From contig OU862913.1 of NCBI GenBank assembly GCA_917880885.1, positions 25,677,286 through 25,741,285 on the forward strand: a stretch of DNA of 64,000 nucleotides, in the 5' to 3' direction. Below, in pieces: positions 22,501 through 37,500 of this stretch. Position 1 is the first letter of the stretch. The number at the start of each line of letters is the position of its first letter. Source of the DNA: Limnephilus marmoratus (lineage: Eukaryota > Arthropoda > Insecta > Trichoptera > Limnephilidae). The position numbers were made by a program, and so were the translations under genes. Below the pieces are notes generated by a model. The model did not search any database, was not told the DNA's origin, and saw only the letters and a program-made list of their open reading frames with translations.

Positions 22501-25500
22501 GGCAGTCAATAGATTCTTCTATCTTAACAAATGGATTGCAATCTTTAGAGCACAGGCGTTGGGCAGGAATGCTGTCCTTGTTCTACCGGTATTTCAATGG
22601 AAGATAGTAAGAGGAACTAGAGTCATTGAATCCTTTGGCACCAGTGCGCAAACACATGTTCAACATTTGCATATACCGTTGACATTTGCCACACGAGAAC
22701 GGATCATTTCCACAACTTGTTTTTGAGTTCGACATGCTCGGTTGCGGATCGATTTGCTGACCTCTGTGTTTCATTCCCCCTATAACATGGGTCTCTTCAA
22801 GATCCAGGTTCACTCCTTTCCACAAAGTACCCTTCACACAACATGCCCAAAGATGACATAGGCTCTGAGGGAAATTATTTTCCTTAGGACCTCCTTTGTG
22901 GAGTTGATGTCAAAAAAAATTCTCAAAATACATGTTTTTTTTAATTATGATTCTTGTACATCAACTTTTTTTTTTTTTTTTTACAGTGAATACCGCACAA
23001 GAATCTCAACTGCTCCCGTTTGGAGCCAGTGAGACTATGGCATCCCCATTTGGGGTATGTTGTGAGGCTGAAGGTAGTAGGGAAGGGAAGGAGGTGGGGA
23101 AGAGGAAGGTTGGGAAGTACCTGGCTATTCAGATCTGGTCACTAAACACGGCTAAAGCCATTTTTAAGCAACGTTTCAATTCTGAATGGTGGTCTTACTC
23201 CAGGGCGATACTGATAGTATCTTCCACTGTGGAACATGCCGCAAATATACTATATATTATTTTTAAATGAATTAATTGTGAAATAACACAAATTAATCAA
23301 ATAAAATTTATTTGAGCATGCCGGGTTCGAACCCACGACCTCCGGATTGTGAGTCAAGAGTCTTACCCACTGGACTACGGAGGTCGTCAACTGATAAATA
23401 ATTAATACATATTAGAAAACACTTTTAATATTTGCATAAAAATATGAGAATTACTTACAAATATTGAAGGTAGGTGCGCTGCGCCGAACAGCGCTGAAGA
23501 TCGCGTCAATGAAGAGAGATTCTTTCAAGAATCAATAGGATTTCCCTGGAGAGATGAGATCCATAATCTGTTTATATTCCTTTTCGTATTATTTAAAATT
23601 GTTTATTGAAGTCTATTTATATTATTTTCAGGTTTGCACTATGGTGGGCACCTTGGCGATTGTCTGCTGTCCGCTTATCAATGTAACTGAAGGTACAGTA
23701 TTTGATATAATTAGGCGATGGTAAGTTTCATAGGCTCCCCCATGTGACCGTGACCGTGAGCCTGATGTGTCTGTGTGCTGTGTGCTTGTAGGTGACAGCT
23801 GCATCATGGAGGGATCACAAAGTCCTGGGGCCTGCATACGACTTGCAGATTGCCGGGTAGCAATGCGTGATGCCACTAAGGGCATCGTACCACAGGTAAA
23901 CAACAGAATTACATCATAACACCTTCTCGTCAACAAGTTCTAATACTGTTCCATAGAGGGAACATTGTGTTTGGGAGCATGCACTCTACTTGCAGACTGT
24001 CGGGTTGCAATACTTGCTGCCACTAGAGGCATCGTACCATAGGTAAGCAACAGAATTACATCATAACACCTTCTCGTCAACAAGTTCTAATACTGTTCCA
24101 TAGAGGGAACATTGTGTTTGGGAGCATGCACTCTACTTGCAGACTGTCGGGTTGCAATACTTGCTGCCACTAGAGGCATCGTACCATAGGTAAGCAACAG
24201 AATTACATCATAACACCTTCTCGTCAACAAGTTCTAATACTGTTCCATAGAGGGAACATTGAGTTTGGGAGCATGCACTCTACTTGCAGACTGTCGGGTT
24301 GCAATACTTGCTGCCACTAGAGGCATCGTACCATAGGTAAGCAACAGAATTACATCACAACACCTTCTCGTCAACAAGTTCTAATACTGTTCCATAGAGG
24401 GAACATTGTGTTTGAGAGCATGCACTCTACTTGCAGACTGTCGGGTTGCAATACTTGCTGCCACTAGAGGCATCGTACCATAGGTAAGCAACAGAATTAC
24501 ATCATAACACCTTCTCGTCAACAAGTTCTAATACTGTTCCATAGAGGGAACATTGAGTTTGGGAGCATGCACTCTACTTGCAGACTGTCAGGTTGCAATA
24601 CTTGCTGCCACTAGAGGCATCGTACCATAGGTAAGCAACAGAATTACATCATAACACCTTCTCGTCAACAAGTTCTAATACTGTTCCATAGAGGGAACAT
24701 TGTGTTTGAGAGCATGCACTCTACTTGCAGACTGTCGGGTTGCAATACTTGCTGCCACTAGAGGCATCGTACCATAGGTAAGCAACAGAATTACATCATA
24801 ACACCTTCTCGTCAACAAGTTCTAATACTGTTCCATAGAGGGAACATTGAGTTTGGGAGCATGCACTCTACTTGCAGACTGTCGGGTTGCAATACTTGCT
24901 GCCACTAGAGGCATCGTACCATAGGTAAGCAACAGAATTACATCATAACACCTTCTCGTCAACAAGTTCTAATACTGTTCCATAGAGGGAACATTGAGTT
25001 TGGGAGCATGCACTCTACTTGCAGACTGTCGGGTTGCAATACTTGCTGCTACTAGAGGCATCATACCTCAGGTAAACAACAGAATTACATCTTAGCCACT
25101 GGGGCGATTTCGGTCGAAAAATGATCGAAAATTTTTTTTCTGTGATTGATTTCGGTCCAAAAATGGGCCACATTTTCCTACCATTCATATGTAAAACATT
25201 TATTGTAATTATTTAAAACATTTCCTGGGCCAGCCGTTTATTTTAACACAAAGCTATTGAAATGCTTTATCTATTATGACCATAGATATTGCAAATCTGA
25301 ACTTCGTAGACTATTTTAGAACAATGTTAAAAATAATTTTTTTTTTTAAATTTTCCCGCCGAATTTTCAAACAGCTGTTTACGGATAAAATTAAGTCTTT
25401 TTTCCATAGATATGCACCTTTCATTATCAAGTATACCACAGACAGCATACAAAAATTGAAAATATTCTATGTTGACTTCACGGCAGTTTCAAAAATCAAA

Positions 25501-28500
25501 AACACCCAGGATTCGAGCGGTTATAAACTTTCATCTGCAAACAGCTGATCAAAAATTGACATCTATGGTCAAAAGCATTTCAATAACTTCGTTTTAAAAT
25601 AAATGGCTGGCCAAGGAAATGTTATAAATAATTACAATAAAAAATGTTTTACGAATGGTAGGAAAATGTGGTTCATTTTTGGAACGCTATCAATCGCAGA
25701 AAAATAAAAGTGGTCCATTTTTTTTACCAAAATCGCTACAGTGGCTTAAATAAGTAGGTTCTTAAATATTATACACATGTTAATATTTGAACACTGTTAA
25801 AAATCATTCATCTGTTAAATATTGGGAGTCCTCCAGTAATTGTATCTGCAATTGGATGGTTTTTCCAAAACTGTCGTTTAAAAACACGTAAAAGAGCGTT
25901 AACAAGGGCAACACGGCATCATTTGTACACAAACAAACACACTTCTCACATTAAAGATCTACCTCACCTCACCAAGCATCTCCCCTCCCACAGAAAGAGA
26001 GACGAAACATTCCCTGCAATACTTTACACAATCTACACATCTGCCCTGATGATGGACACCGCAAGGTTGTCTGAAACAACGGCTAAAAGAATTGCAACGG
26101 CTGAAAACCATAGAATCAATCACCATGAAGTAAAATGTTGACTTCGCTAGCCGTACTCTCTCAGAACATCGCCTTGCTCTGCAATGGGAGGGATGGATTC
26201 ATACGTCTGTCACTCCTGGATACACTGACCTCCAGATTCCTACCCACCCCTAATACCCTTTTCCTTCCCAGAACTTCCTCAACTTCCTTTCTAAAAAGAT
26301 CCTCCACACAGCATCCACAAAGACGACACAGGCCCTGAGGGGAAATATTTTCCTCAGGGCCTCCTGTGTGGAGCCAATGTAAGAAAAATGTTTTGTTTTA
26401 ACATTAGCTCTACAGAGGAGGCCCTGAGGAAAATATTTTCTCTCAGGGTCTATGTCATCTTTAGGGATGCTGTGTGAAGGGTCTGTTTAGGAAAGGAAGG
26501 AGAGGAAGTTCTAGGAAGGAAAAAATTAAGAGGGGTGGTTAGGAATCTGGGGGTCAGTGTCACCAGGAGTGAAGTCAAAAGTTTTCCCTCAATCTGTCTC
26601 TTTCTTTGCAACTTGTGGGTAGATGCATCCATCGCCAAGACCCGGACGAACCTCGCCATGAACCCTTCCCCCGAGCACCTCTGCTAAGTCACCGGCCATA
26701 GCTTGCCACCTGGAAGAGGTGCTGATTATCCAGTAAATGGTTCCCGGGACAGCGATATTCATATTAATGTCGCCAATACATTGATTAATGTCGCCAAAGA
26801 AACTGTCCGCAAGCTGAATTTAAATTTCCTAACATTTTTTGGGTGGATTTCACGTCACCGAGTACATAATTATATGTGATTCCAACAAACAACAGTCACC
26901 GAATAGTGATTGAGTTTTGAGGAAATAAGCCTTATTACTTATTACGCTTTCTCCTCCTATTGCCAAGTGTTCAGACAGCTTCCAGCTTTACAGTCTCCAT
27001 CAGCAGGAAAGTGTTGGACAGAGCAATAAGGTATTGTCGCCTAACATGTGTGTCACCACACTGATGAATCCACACTGAAGGGTCCTGGTTCTGCTCCTGG
27101 ACTTTTCCTATCATTGCTATTATTTCTCTTTCCATATGTTATGTTGTTATTGTAACTGGACCAGAGTCACTAACTTAAACCAGTCATCAACATGTTGAAT
27201 TGATTTCAGATTTGTGATCCATATTCTTCCGGGACAGAGGGACGGTTAATTTGCTGCTCCGAGCCGTGTCCGCCTTTGTCCAAAGCATTAGTATGGCAGC
27301 AACGAAACGGATCGAAGGCGGCTGATTGTGAGTACAAAATACCTTTTTCAAAAATATTTTTTTTATATGAATACCGCAAAAGAGTCCTAACTGCCGCCGT
27401 CTGGAGCCTGTGAGATTATGGTATCCCCATTTGGGTATGTTGTGAGGCTGAAGGTAGTGGGGAGGGGAAGGAGAAAGGGAAGAGGAAGGTGGGGAAGTAC
27501 CTGGCTATCCAGATCTGGTCACCAAACACAGCTAATGCCATTTCAAGCAACGTTTCAATTCTGAATTGTGGTTTTTACACCAGGGCGATACTGAGAGTAT
27601 CTTCCACTCTGGAATGTGCCGCAAATATACTATATATAATTAAATGAATAAATTGTGAAATAATACAAATTAATCAGATCAAATTTATTTTCCATGCCGG
27701 GATTCGATACCGCGACCTTCAGTTTGCGAGTTAAGAGCCTTACCACTGGACTACGCCGGCCGTCAAATAGTTACCAGTTATCAATAGTTCTACCATTAAT
27801 TAGTTGATTTATTATTAACATTAGAACAGGTCCTGCCTCCTGCTGTATGAGCCGTGAGCCCCATATCATATGTAGGTTCAAGGGAGGGGGGACAACTTTC
27901 CTGCCTGACAAAGAAAACACCAATTAAATTAAATTTATTTTTTTGTTTTATTTCTCAACATAATCTTCTTGAAGAATAATACATTTTTCATGAAGGAGCT
28001 CTAACGCAGTGCCGCCATCTTTATAGCGCGATCTGTCGAGCTCATAAATATAATAATTTGAAACAGAGTTACACCTTTCAAACTGATGTATTTTATAGGC
28101 GTGCATTTCTCCGATTTTTTCATTTTCACGAAATTGATAAAGAAGTCTTCTTGGAAAGATTGTCAAATATATACTAAGAGAGCAATTGACCAGTTGGTAT
28201 GATTTGATATGCAAGCTAGTTGTAAAGAATAGTATTATAGAAGTCCAGTACAAACTGAGAGCTGCTGGCGCCATCTACAGATGTGTGTGTCAGGCCGAGG
28301 CCAGTAACTGAGATATATGCATCATAAAGAATTATTGTTCTCTGCGCCGCACTACTAAAGTCTCCAGTCGAGGAGTGAGCGGTGTTACACTTCTCCTGAT
28401 ACTTCCTGGAATGTTCTAGTACCTCGGTGGTCGAGTGGTAAGGCTACGAATCCGGACTACGCACAAAGGGTTTAAATCCCGCCTTGCAAAAGTATTACTT

Positions 28501-31500
28501 TTATCACTAACTCTTGTTGTTTCACAATTTATTAATTTAATTTTAATAATATAATAGAAAATTTACAGTACATTCCAGAGTGGAAGAAACTCTCAGTATC
28601 GTCCTATTGGAAGATTGCTAGTAAGAATTTGAACTATGCTTCAAATGGCTTTAGCCATGTTTGATAACCAGATACTTTACGAATTTCCTCTACCCAATCT
28701 CTTTCCATTGAAATAGCGGCCGAACAACCTCTTCCCCATCTCTTGACTTCCTTCAGTCGAACAACATTTCCGAAATTGATTATTTTGAAATTTTTTTATT
28801 AATGCAAGTATTGCACTAGAGTTTCATCGACCCGGAGCCAGTGGGGCTATGGCATTACCAATTGCATAAAGATTTGTGCAAGAGGAAAGCTGAAGTAACT
28901 GGCTATTCAGTGCTGGTCACTAATTTCAAGCCAGGCAACGTCGCGATTTTGAATCACCATATTTTACTAAGTTAAACATCACATAAATATTAAATAAAAA
29001 TTATTAGTGCACGCCAGTTTGACACCCGCGACCATTGGATCTGTAGCCGAGACTTTTAACTGCTCGGCCAAGGAGGTCATCTTATTGGTGTTTTGAAATA
29101 AAACATTTGATGCTCAGTCAATCTTCTGAACACAGTATTAACCAACTAAATGTATTAGAATCAGTGGCGTAGATAGCATGGGTGGCACCCGGGGCGGATA
29201 ACGTGATGTCACCCCTCTTCCCCCTCCATTAAATTTGAAGACGCAAATTTTGACTTAAAAAAAAAATAATTGGTCCGTCCTGGGGGGGGGGTGGCTAGAG
29301 AATTGTGCTTGTGGGGTGACAGTCATCGGGTGGCACCCGGGGCAAGTCGCCCCCCCCTCTCCTCGTCCCCCCTCCCCCGCCATCCCCCCACCCTCCCCCT
29401 CGCTACGCACTAATGTCACTTGAGCTTCTTATTGGGTAAAGTTGTTTTGGCTGGCAGAGGTAACGAAGCCAAGATGAACTACCTACCTGCAGTGGCATAG
29501 CAAGGGGGGGGTGGAGGGGGCGGAGCGCCCCGGGTGCCACCCGATAGGGGGGTGACACTCGACCTTGGAAAAAAACGAAGGATATTGTCACCAAAGTATA
29601 TTGTATACATGAACACGGTCTGTTAATTTCTTTCATATGGTATTGTCTGGTCAGTGGTTGAGTGGGCATAGTGTTTGGGACCCACCAGAGCGTCGCGTGT
29701 TCGATTCCTCGACTGGCTAAGTCCTCCATCACAACACAAGCAACATTTTCGGCTTTCTGTGGTGGTAGTAGGAGATTTTCAAACATTGTTGGGTTATTCG
29801 TAACCCGGGAATGTTTGTCTTTCTTTTTTTAAAAAAAAAAAAAAAAATATGTTCCCCGTGGAGTGCCCCGAATTTTGTGTCCAGGTCTTTTTATAGGCGA
29901 ATAGAGCCTATATTTGTGGAGAAATCTGAAATTCTCTAGCCCCCCACCCCCTTCAGGATGGACCAATTTTATTTTGAATTTTGGGGGGGTTCCACCACGC
30001 CCCGGGGGGTGACATCCGCCCCGGGTGCCACCCGTGCTAGCTACACCACTGCCTACCTGTCTATAGGTACACATTTGATGAATTAGGATTATCTTCCACT
30101 ATGAATCCACTCTTATGAAGTAGATAGTTCAATAAATAACTGTTCTCTCAAAACATTAGTTCATTACTTATCTATTTGTGTTTCCTCTACAGACTGCATA
30201 GAGCTGGCAGAGCAGGTCTACCCCTGCCAGCGAACTAGCACCGGCTGGACGCGGGGAGACACCTGTCCTGCCATACCGGATCCTAGCATAGAATACCACC
30301 AGACCAAATTGAACAGTACCACAGAGGCCCCATACTTGGTAAATAACAGACATTATTACGACTGCAGTAAAAAAAATAATAATTAAATAATCCAAATTCA
30401 ATTTGGAAGGGGGTATGGGTACCCTCGTCCCGGCAACCATTTATTGGATATCCATAGGTCACCTAAAGTGGTTCGCTGCGTTTGGTGAATTAGTAGGGGT
30501 GCCTGAATAAGGGTATGTTCATGGGGTGAGGTTTGTCTGGATGTGGGGTTGAATGACCTGGACACACTGAACCCTATATACCTCCACACCTCTTATCTTT
30601 TTACTTTTCAGAACTTCATTTCCTTCCTTTCCTTAAAAAGACCTTCCATAGCATCCCCAAAGATTACGTAGGCCTTGAGGGAAATTATTTTTCTCAGTGC
30701 CTCCTGTGTAGAACTAATGTAAAAAAAGACTGACATCCCCAATTGGGCTTTTTGTGAGGCTGAAGGTAGTTGAGAGGGGAAGGAGATGGTGAAGAGGAAG
30801 GTGGGGAAGAACTGGGCTATTCAGATTTGATCACCAAATATGTCCAAAACCATTTCAATTCTGGATGGTGGTCTTACACCAGGGCGATAATGAGAGTTTT
30901 CTTCACTCTTGAATGTGCCGTAAATATACAATACATTATCAAATTGTGAAATAACACAAATTGATCAAATAAAATTTACTTGCGCATGCCGGGATTTGAT
31001 CCCGTGATCTCCGGCTTGCTAGTCGAGAGACTAACTCCTTCACCACGGAGGCCATCAATTTAATTAAAGCTATAATCCTCTTAATATCGTTTTATGCATT
31101 TAGTTTTGTTGTATAGTCTAATACCGGATATCAAGAACTAAGTATTAAGCTTAGTCCTGTCGTCCCTATAATATTATTAGATCGCTACACCAAAAATAAA
31201 CACAGAAAACCACATTAAGGGAATTAAAGCTTGCAACACGACTACACTTCAGCATACAAAACATGTAATTGGAAGTGTAACGCTGTCTGAAACGTTGACT
31301 TAAAATGGACGGCATAATAACCCAAAAATAAATGCCATTATAAATTCAAATCGCATTGTAAAAATGATCATCCTAAGAGCTGCACTCGTACCAGTCACAC
31401 AACATAGCGCATATTGGAGATGCAATAGTCCCACTGGTTCCAGGCAACTGGAATCTTGTGTGTTAATAATATTAAAAAGTGTTAATACAAAAGAATAAAA

Positions 31501-34500
31501 AATCATGTAATAACTTTTCGTGTTTAAAACAATTTCACTTTCTCAGGGAATAATATGAAGAGTGTTTGTGTTTCCAGGGATGGTTAGGAACTGGTGAGGA
31601 AGGCCGCATCAAGTGGAATGTAGGACCGGTGACCCTACTGAGTGACAGGTGGCTGGTGACTACTGCACGCGCTATTGAACTCGTTGGGTGAGTTTATTGT
31701 TTTATTAATTATAAATTGAACTCGTCTTGTAAATAATTATCAAAGTGATGAATGTAAATGAATATCTTATGTGGTTTGATATTTGAATAAGATGAAGAAC
31801 TGACCGCTTTTAATTCTGTGTTAGAGTTGAGAAAGGTTTGAGTCACCTGTTTGGAGAAAAAGATTTTTTAATGAATTCGATATATCGATGGTCCAGTTGA
31901 TTAGTCAGACATCTCCAAATACTATGTTTTGAGTTAATGAGGAAAGTTATATTTGAATTCTCACCATAAATCAAATATTATTTACATGTGTCTGCGTTTT
32001 GCATATTAAATATGCCATAAAATAATACCGGGAGGCATAACGGTGTGTTACATTAGCATGACATTTTGAAATATCCTACTAGTGACCACTTCACTTATTA
32101 TAATAGATGTTGTTGGTGTTTATGAGTAATGTGAGTATAGTAGCAGATAGAGGGGACACTAACACTAACACATATAACTGTATAGTAGCAGATAGAGGGG
32201 ACACTAACACTAACACATATAACTGTATAGTAGCAGATAGAGGGGACACTAACACTAACACATATAACCAAATACTCAACTCTAATTTGGATTTATCGGA
32301 GATGTCTGACTAATCAACTGGATGATGGATATTAACAAATCTACTGAAAAGGTTCTACATATTTACTTTCAACAATATAATTATGAACTATTCATTTCAA
32401 AATTGAAATATTTGCTCATTTTGGGAGACGGGCATGGGTACCGCCGCCCCGGGAACCATTTATTGGGTAACCAACACCTCTGCCATAGGTCACCCAAGTG
32501 GTTCGCTACATTTGGTGACCTAGCAGGGGTGACTGGGTTCATGGGGTGAGGTTTGTCAGGGTCTTGGCGGCCAATGTGTTAGCCCACGATTGAGAGACTG
32601 GTTGGGGAGATCTTTTGACCTCTCTAGCCAGAATCTCAGTTGGAGGAATGGATTCATCCATTAACCTCCAGATTCCTACCCACCCCTCATACCTATTTCC
32701 GTCCCAGAATTTCCTCTTCTTCCTTTCCTTGAAAATACCCTCCACACAGCATCCCCTAAGATTATATAAGCCCTATGGAAAATTGTTTTCCTCAGGGCCT
32801 CTTGTGTAGAGCTAATGTAATTTTTTGTTTTTGTTTTGCGTTATGTTTTGCTGGTCAAAGTGATCAGATCTGAATAGACAGGTACTTCCCGACATTCCTC
32901 TTTTCCACATCCTTCCTCTTATCACTCCTTTCAGCATCTCAACATTTCTCAAACATTGTTGCCATAATCCCACTCGCTCCGGGCAGTTGGTACTATTGTG
33001 CAGCAAGAACAGAAAAGTGTTTTAAAGCGAGTTCGATAAGGGTGTCGATTTTAGATGGATTTCAAATGCAAAATTTATTCCAAATTATTTGTTTATATCA
33101 ATCTCTTAATCAATCTGAATATGCTTAATAATCATTATTAGCTTCGTCCAGACACCATGCATCATGCGTCTCATGAGGTGGACAAGTGCGAACAAGTATC
33201 AAGGAATTTTATTAATGAAATTTGAATGGAAATGTTTTTATAGTTAAAATTAATTTTGAAAGTTTAAACCATCATTAGTTATTTGGTGAGTGACCTCTGA
33301 CTGGAGGTGACCTCGCCTCGCTGTGTTCTGTGAAGGCTATAGATACCTAGAGAGTACAGAGCTCCACAACTAGAGGTGTTACATTTAGATTTCAGAGTTA
33401 GTGAGAAGGATCAGGTTATCAAACCAAAAGCAAAACTCCTTGAAATTATTTCAGGCGATGTACTGATTGTATTAGATGTACGTAAGAGGAAATGTTTGCA
33501 TAAAGCAATGTTCATTTATCAAATAAAATGTAATAATGTGCCACTATCACCACTCCTTTTGTTTCAGATCCGGAAATATTACATATGTTGGACTGGGGGG
33601 GAGATTCAACCCCTACTCTCCAGATGTAATTTACAAAGTCAGTAAAATAATCATCCATCCAGAGTTTAACTCCACTATCTCCACAGTGTACAACGACATC
33701 GCTCTGGTGGAGGTAGACAGACGGTGAGCATTTTTCTTAATAATTTTATACATAGTAACAATGTTAGCAAAAATGGCGCAAAAGAACAGTAAAAATAATA
33801 AAGATCAATTGCGTGACCGTAATTTTTACTCAGGACCGAGTGTTATCCAGGAATTTCCTCTAACATCTAAAGCTATCTCGGAATGGGTACCGCCGCCCCA
33901 GGAACCATTTATTGGATAACCAACACCTCTGCCATAAGTCACCCCAAGTGGTCACTACATTTGGTGACTTAGCAGGGGTGCCCGGGTTCACGGGGTGAGA
34001 TTTGCTTAGGTCTTGGTGGCGGATGACCTGGACACACTGAACCCCAGATTCCTACCCACCCTTCATACCTTTTACCTTCCCAGAACTGCCTGTCCTTCTT
34101 TTCCTTAAAAAGACCCTCCACATAGCATCCCCAAAGATAACATAGGCCCTGAAGATTTTCCTTGGTACCTACTGGGTGGAGTTAATTTTTAAAATTCTCC
34201 AATGCATTTTATCAAAACATTTAAAATTTGAGAGGCGGGAATGGGTACCGCCGCCCCGGGAACCAATTATTGGATAACCAACACCTTTGCCACAGGTCAC
34301 CTCAAGTAATTCGCTATGTGTTGTGATTTAGCAGGAGTGCTCGAGTTCATAGGGAGAGATTTGTCTCGATCTTGGTGGCAAACATTCCCGGGTTACGAAT
34401 AACCTGACAATATTTGAAAATTTCCCATTACCTCCACAGTAAGTGGAAAATGTTGCTTGTGTCGTGATGGACGACTTAGCCAGCAGAGGAACCGAACACG

Positions 34501-37500
34501 CGACTAATCTTAATATATAAAACAAAGTCGGGTTAGTTACACTATTTATAACTCGAGATCGGCTGGACCGATTTTGATGATCTTTGATTTGTTAAATTTG
34601 TCTACGCCCCGGATAACAGAATAACTATTAAAACATCGCAAACATTCACGAAAAAGAAAGTTATGAAGAAAATTAAAATTTTCATACATTTTATATGGAA
34701 CGAATTCTCATATTTTGAAAGAACTGCAGCATTATTGTGATAGGTATTTTCCAAAAATTCAAAAACGTCAAATGTCAATTCACTGATTGTTTTGCTTTTG
34801 TTCTTAATCATATAATGCTGCCCCTCTTTCTTACACACTAAATGTCAATAGTCGAAAACGAGACAAACGGTGAACGTATGTCTCTGCACCCCTCCAAAGG
34901 AAAAATACAATAATAATAAATTTCTGAAATGAAACGCATTTTTTTACGTAAGCTCCACTCAGGACCTATTTCATCTTAGGAGATGCTGTGGAGGGTCTTT
35001 TTAAGGAAGGGGAGGATGTTCTGGAAAGGAAAAAGGCATGAGGAGTGGGTAGGAATCTGGAGGTCAGTGTATCCGGAAGTGAATCCATCCCTCCAACTGC
35101 GGTGCAAGGCCATTGCCTTGACCAGAATTGACCTTTTACCTTGACCTTTCGGTCAAAAGGTCAAAAAGGAGCTCCCAGTCTCTCTCGATCAGGCCCGCCA
35201 CGCAGCCGGTGGGCAGACGCATCCGCCGCCAAGACCCGCACTAAAGTCACCCCATGTATCCGAACCCCAGGCACCCCTGCTAAATCACCAAAAATAGAAA
35301 ACCACTTGGGGTCACCTATGGCTGAGGTGTTGGTTATCCAATAAATGGTTCCCAGGGCGGCGGCTCCCGTACCCGCTTCCTTTCAAAAATTCCCGTAAGT
35401 AAGTGGAAAGTAAGAAAATCACAAAAAATATAAATCCGTACACAACGCCTTCACTGATACTAACAAAAACAAAACACAGACAGTTGGGCATCGATAATTG
35501 CTTCATTGTGTAATTTTTAACTTAATAAAAAAACTTAATTTAATTCAACAGTTATTGATTCTAAGGCGGTACGAAGTTTGTCGGGTCAGCTAGTCTAAAA
35601 ATAAACAACAATGCATTTTATTTGGCCGTCGCCATGTTGGGGGTTCCTGAGGTAGGTACTGCAGCGCAACAGAAATGTTCCTGGAAGGATATAATAGCGC
35701 AGATTACGCCAATCCAAGAATACCATGATTGCCTCCATGGAGCATGGAGTCACCCTTAGTCCCATCATCAAACATCTCTATGCGCCAGTAATCTTTTCTT
35801 TTTGTAAAACTGTTACGAGAGATGGGAAGGCTGATAGAGATATTGAAAGAAGGGTGAATGCCGGTAACTCCATTAATGGTGGACTGAATGCCGTTAGCGC
35901 TAACAAAAAACTGTCAAAAGAAGCAAAGCTAGCAGTCCACAACGGAGTCCTGGTACCTACCCTGATGTATGGCAGTGAGGCATGGAACTGGCAGAGGAAG
36001 GATGAAAGTAAACTGAATGCTGTTGAAATGAGATCCCTGAGACGTATGTGTGGTAAAACAATGTGAGAAATATGGATATCTGCAAAGAATGTAAGGCTGA
36101 TGTATGCATAATGAGTAAGATTAAGAAAGGGACCCTCAGATGGTTTGGGCATGTAGAGCGAATGAACGAAGAAAGTAGTGTAAGAATAATATACGACGCG
36201 AATGTGAATGGTAGAAGAAGTCGGGGACACCCGAGGAAGACATGGCACGATCAAGTGAATCAGATACTTGAGTCGGGCCATGTCAAAAGTCAGAATAATA
36301 GAAGACAATGTATGAATGTGAGTGAGGCAAAGAGTGTGTGCCAAGACCGAGTTGTTTGGTGGTCCGTCCTCTCTGCCTGAAACGGCGTGATGGTTGGTTA
36401 GTTAGTTAGTTAATTTTTTATTGTTTTTCCACTTCTCTTTGAATATGTCACATTTTAGGAAAACTATCGCGTTGGACTACTTAAACTGGCGATTTGAAAA
36501 ATAAAAACTTATTTCTAACCATTTTTATCAATTTCAGGATAACTTTCACCAGCAGAATTCTCCCCGCCTGTCTCCACACGGGCACCCCTCTTCCCTATAG
36601 TGGCCTGATCCTAACTGGGTGGGACTTCACATTGGAAGCTGATGTTAAAGTAAGAACTTATTTGTCTGCCTTGATGATGAAGAAAGTATTATTTTATTTA
36701 CATTTCTTACATAAGATCACACCTCACAGTACTCTGCTCTGATGTACTTACATATTTTCACATAGAGGTATATAAACATTTCTTATTATTGAGAAAAACA
36801 TTTTTTTTACATTACTATGTTATCTTTGGGGATGCTGTGTGGAGGGTTTTTTAGTAAAGCAGGAAGAGTAAGTGCTAAGAAGGAAAAGGGTATGAGGGGT
36901 GGGTAGGAATCTGGGGGTCAGTGTGGAGTGGAGTGACGTGAATCTATCTCTTCCACTGCGGTGCAAGGCGATGTTCCGAGAGAGCACGGCGAGAGAAGTT
37001 AAAGGGACTCCCTCAACCATTCTCTCCCGATCCGGCCTGCCATGCAGCTGGTGGGCAGATGCTTCCACTGCCTAGACCCGGACAAACCTCACCCAATGAA
37101 CTCGCTCGGACACTTCTGCTAAGTCACCAAACGAAGGGAACCACTTTGGGTGACCTATGACAAAGGTGTTGGTGTTCCAATAAATGGTTCCAGGGGTGGC
37201 GGTACCCATACCTGCTTCCCATAGACATGGCACGATCAAGCGAATAAAATTCTTATGTCGGGCCACGTCAAGAGTCAGAATAACATAAGAGTATGTATGA
37301 GACGATGTATGAATGTGAATGAAGCAAGAAATGTGTGCCGAGACGTGTGGCGGTCTATCTCATCTGCCTACTTCTGTGGAGAAGTGGCGCGATGGTTAGT
37401 TAGTTTTACAATCGGTTATAGTTTATGGTACAGAAAACATTTTTGTAGAAATGAGATCCCTGAGGCGTGTATGTGTGCTAAAACCATGTACGATCGTGTG

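Noticed and set aside
23903..25079. CRISPR-like or satellite array
   Set aside because: Whole 147-bp units repeat with no unique spacers, and the unit matches exon 4 of the surrounding gene; eukaryotic context.
35778..36344. 188-codon minus-strand frame rich in Leu and Ser
   Set aside because: It is antisense to the LINE tail whose plus-strand frames carry recognisable motifs (MRSLRRMCG, RWFGHVERM).
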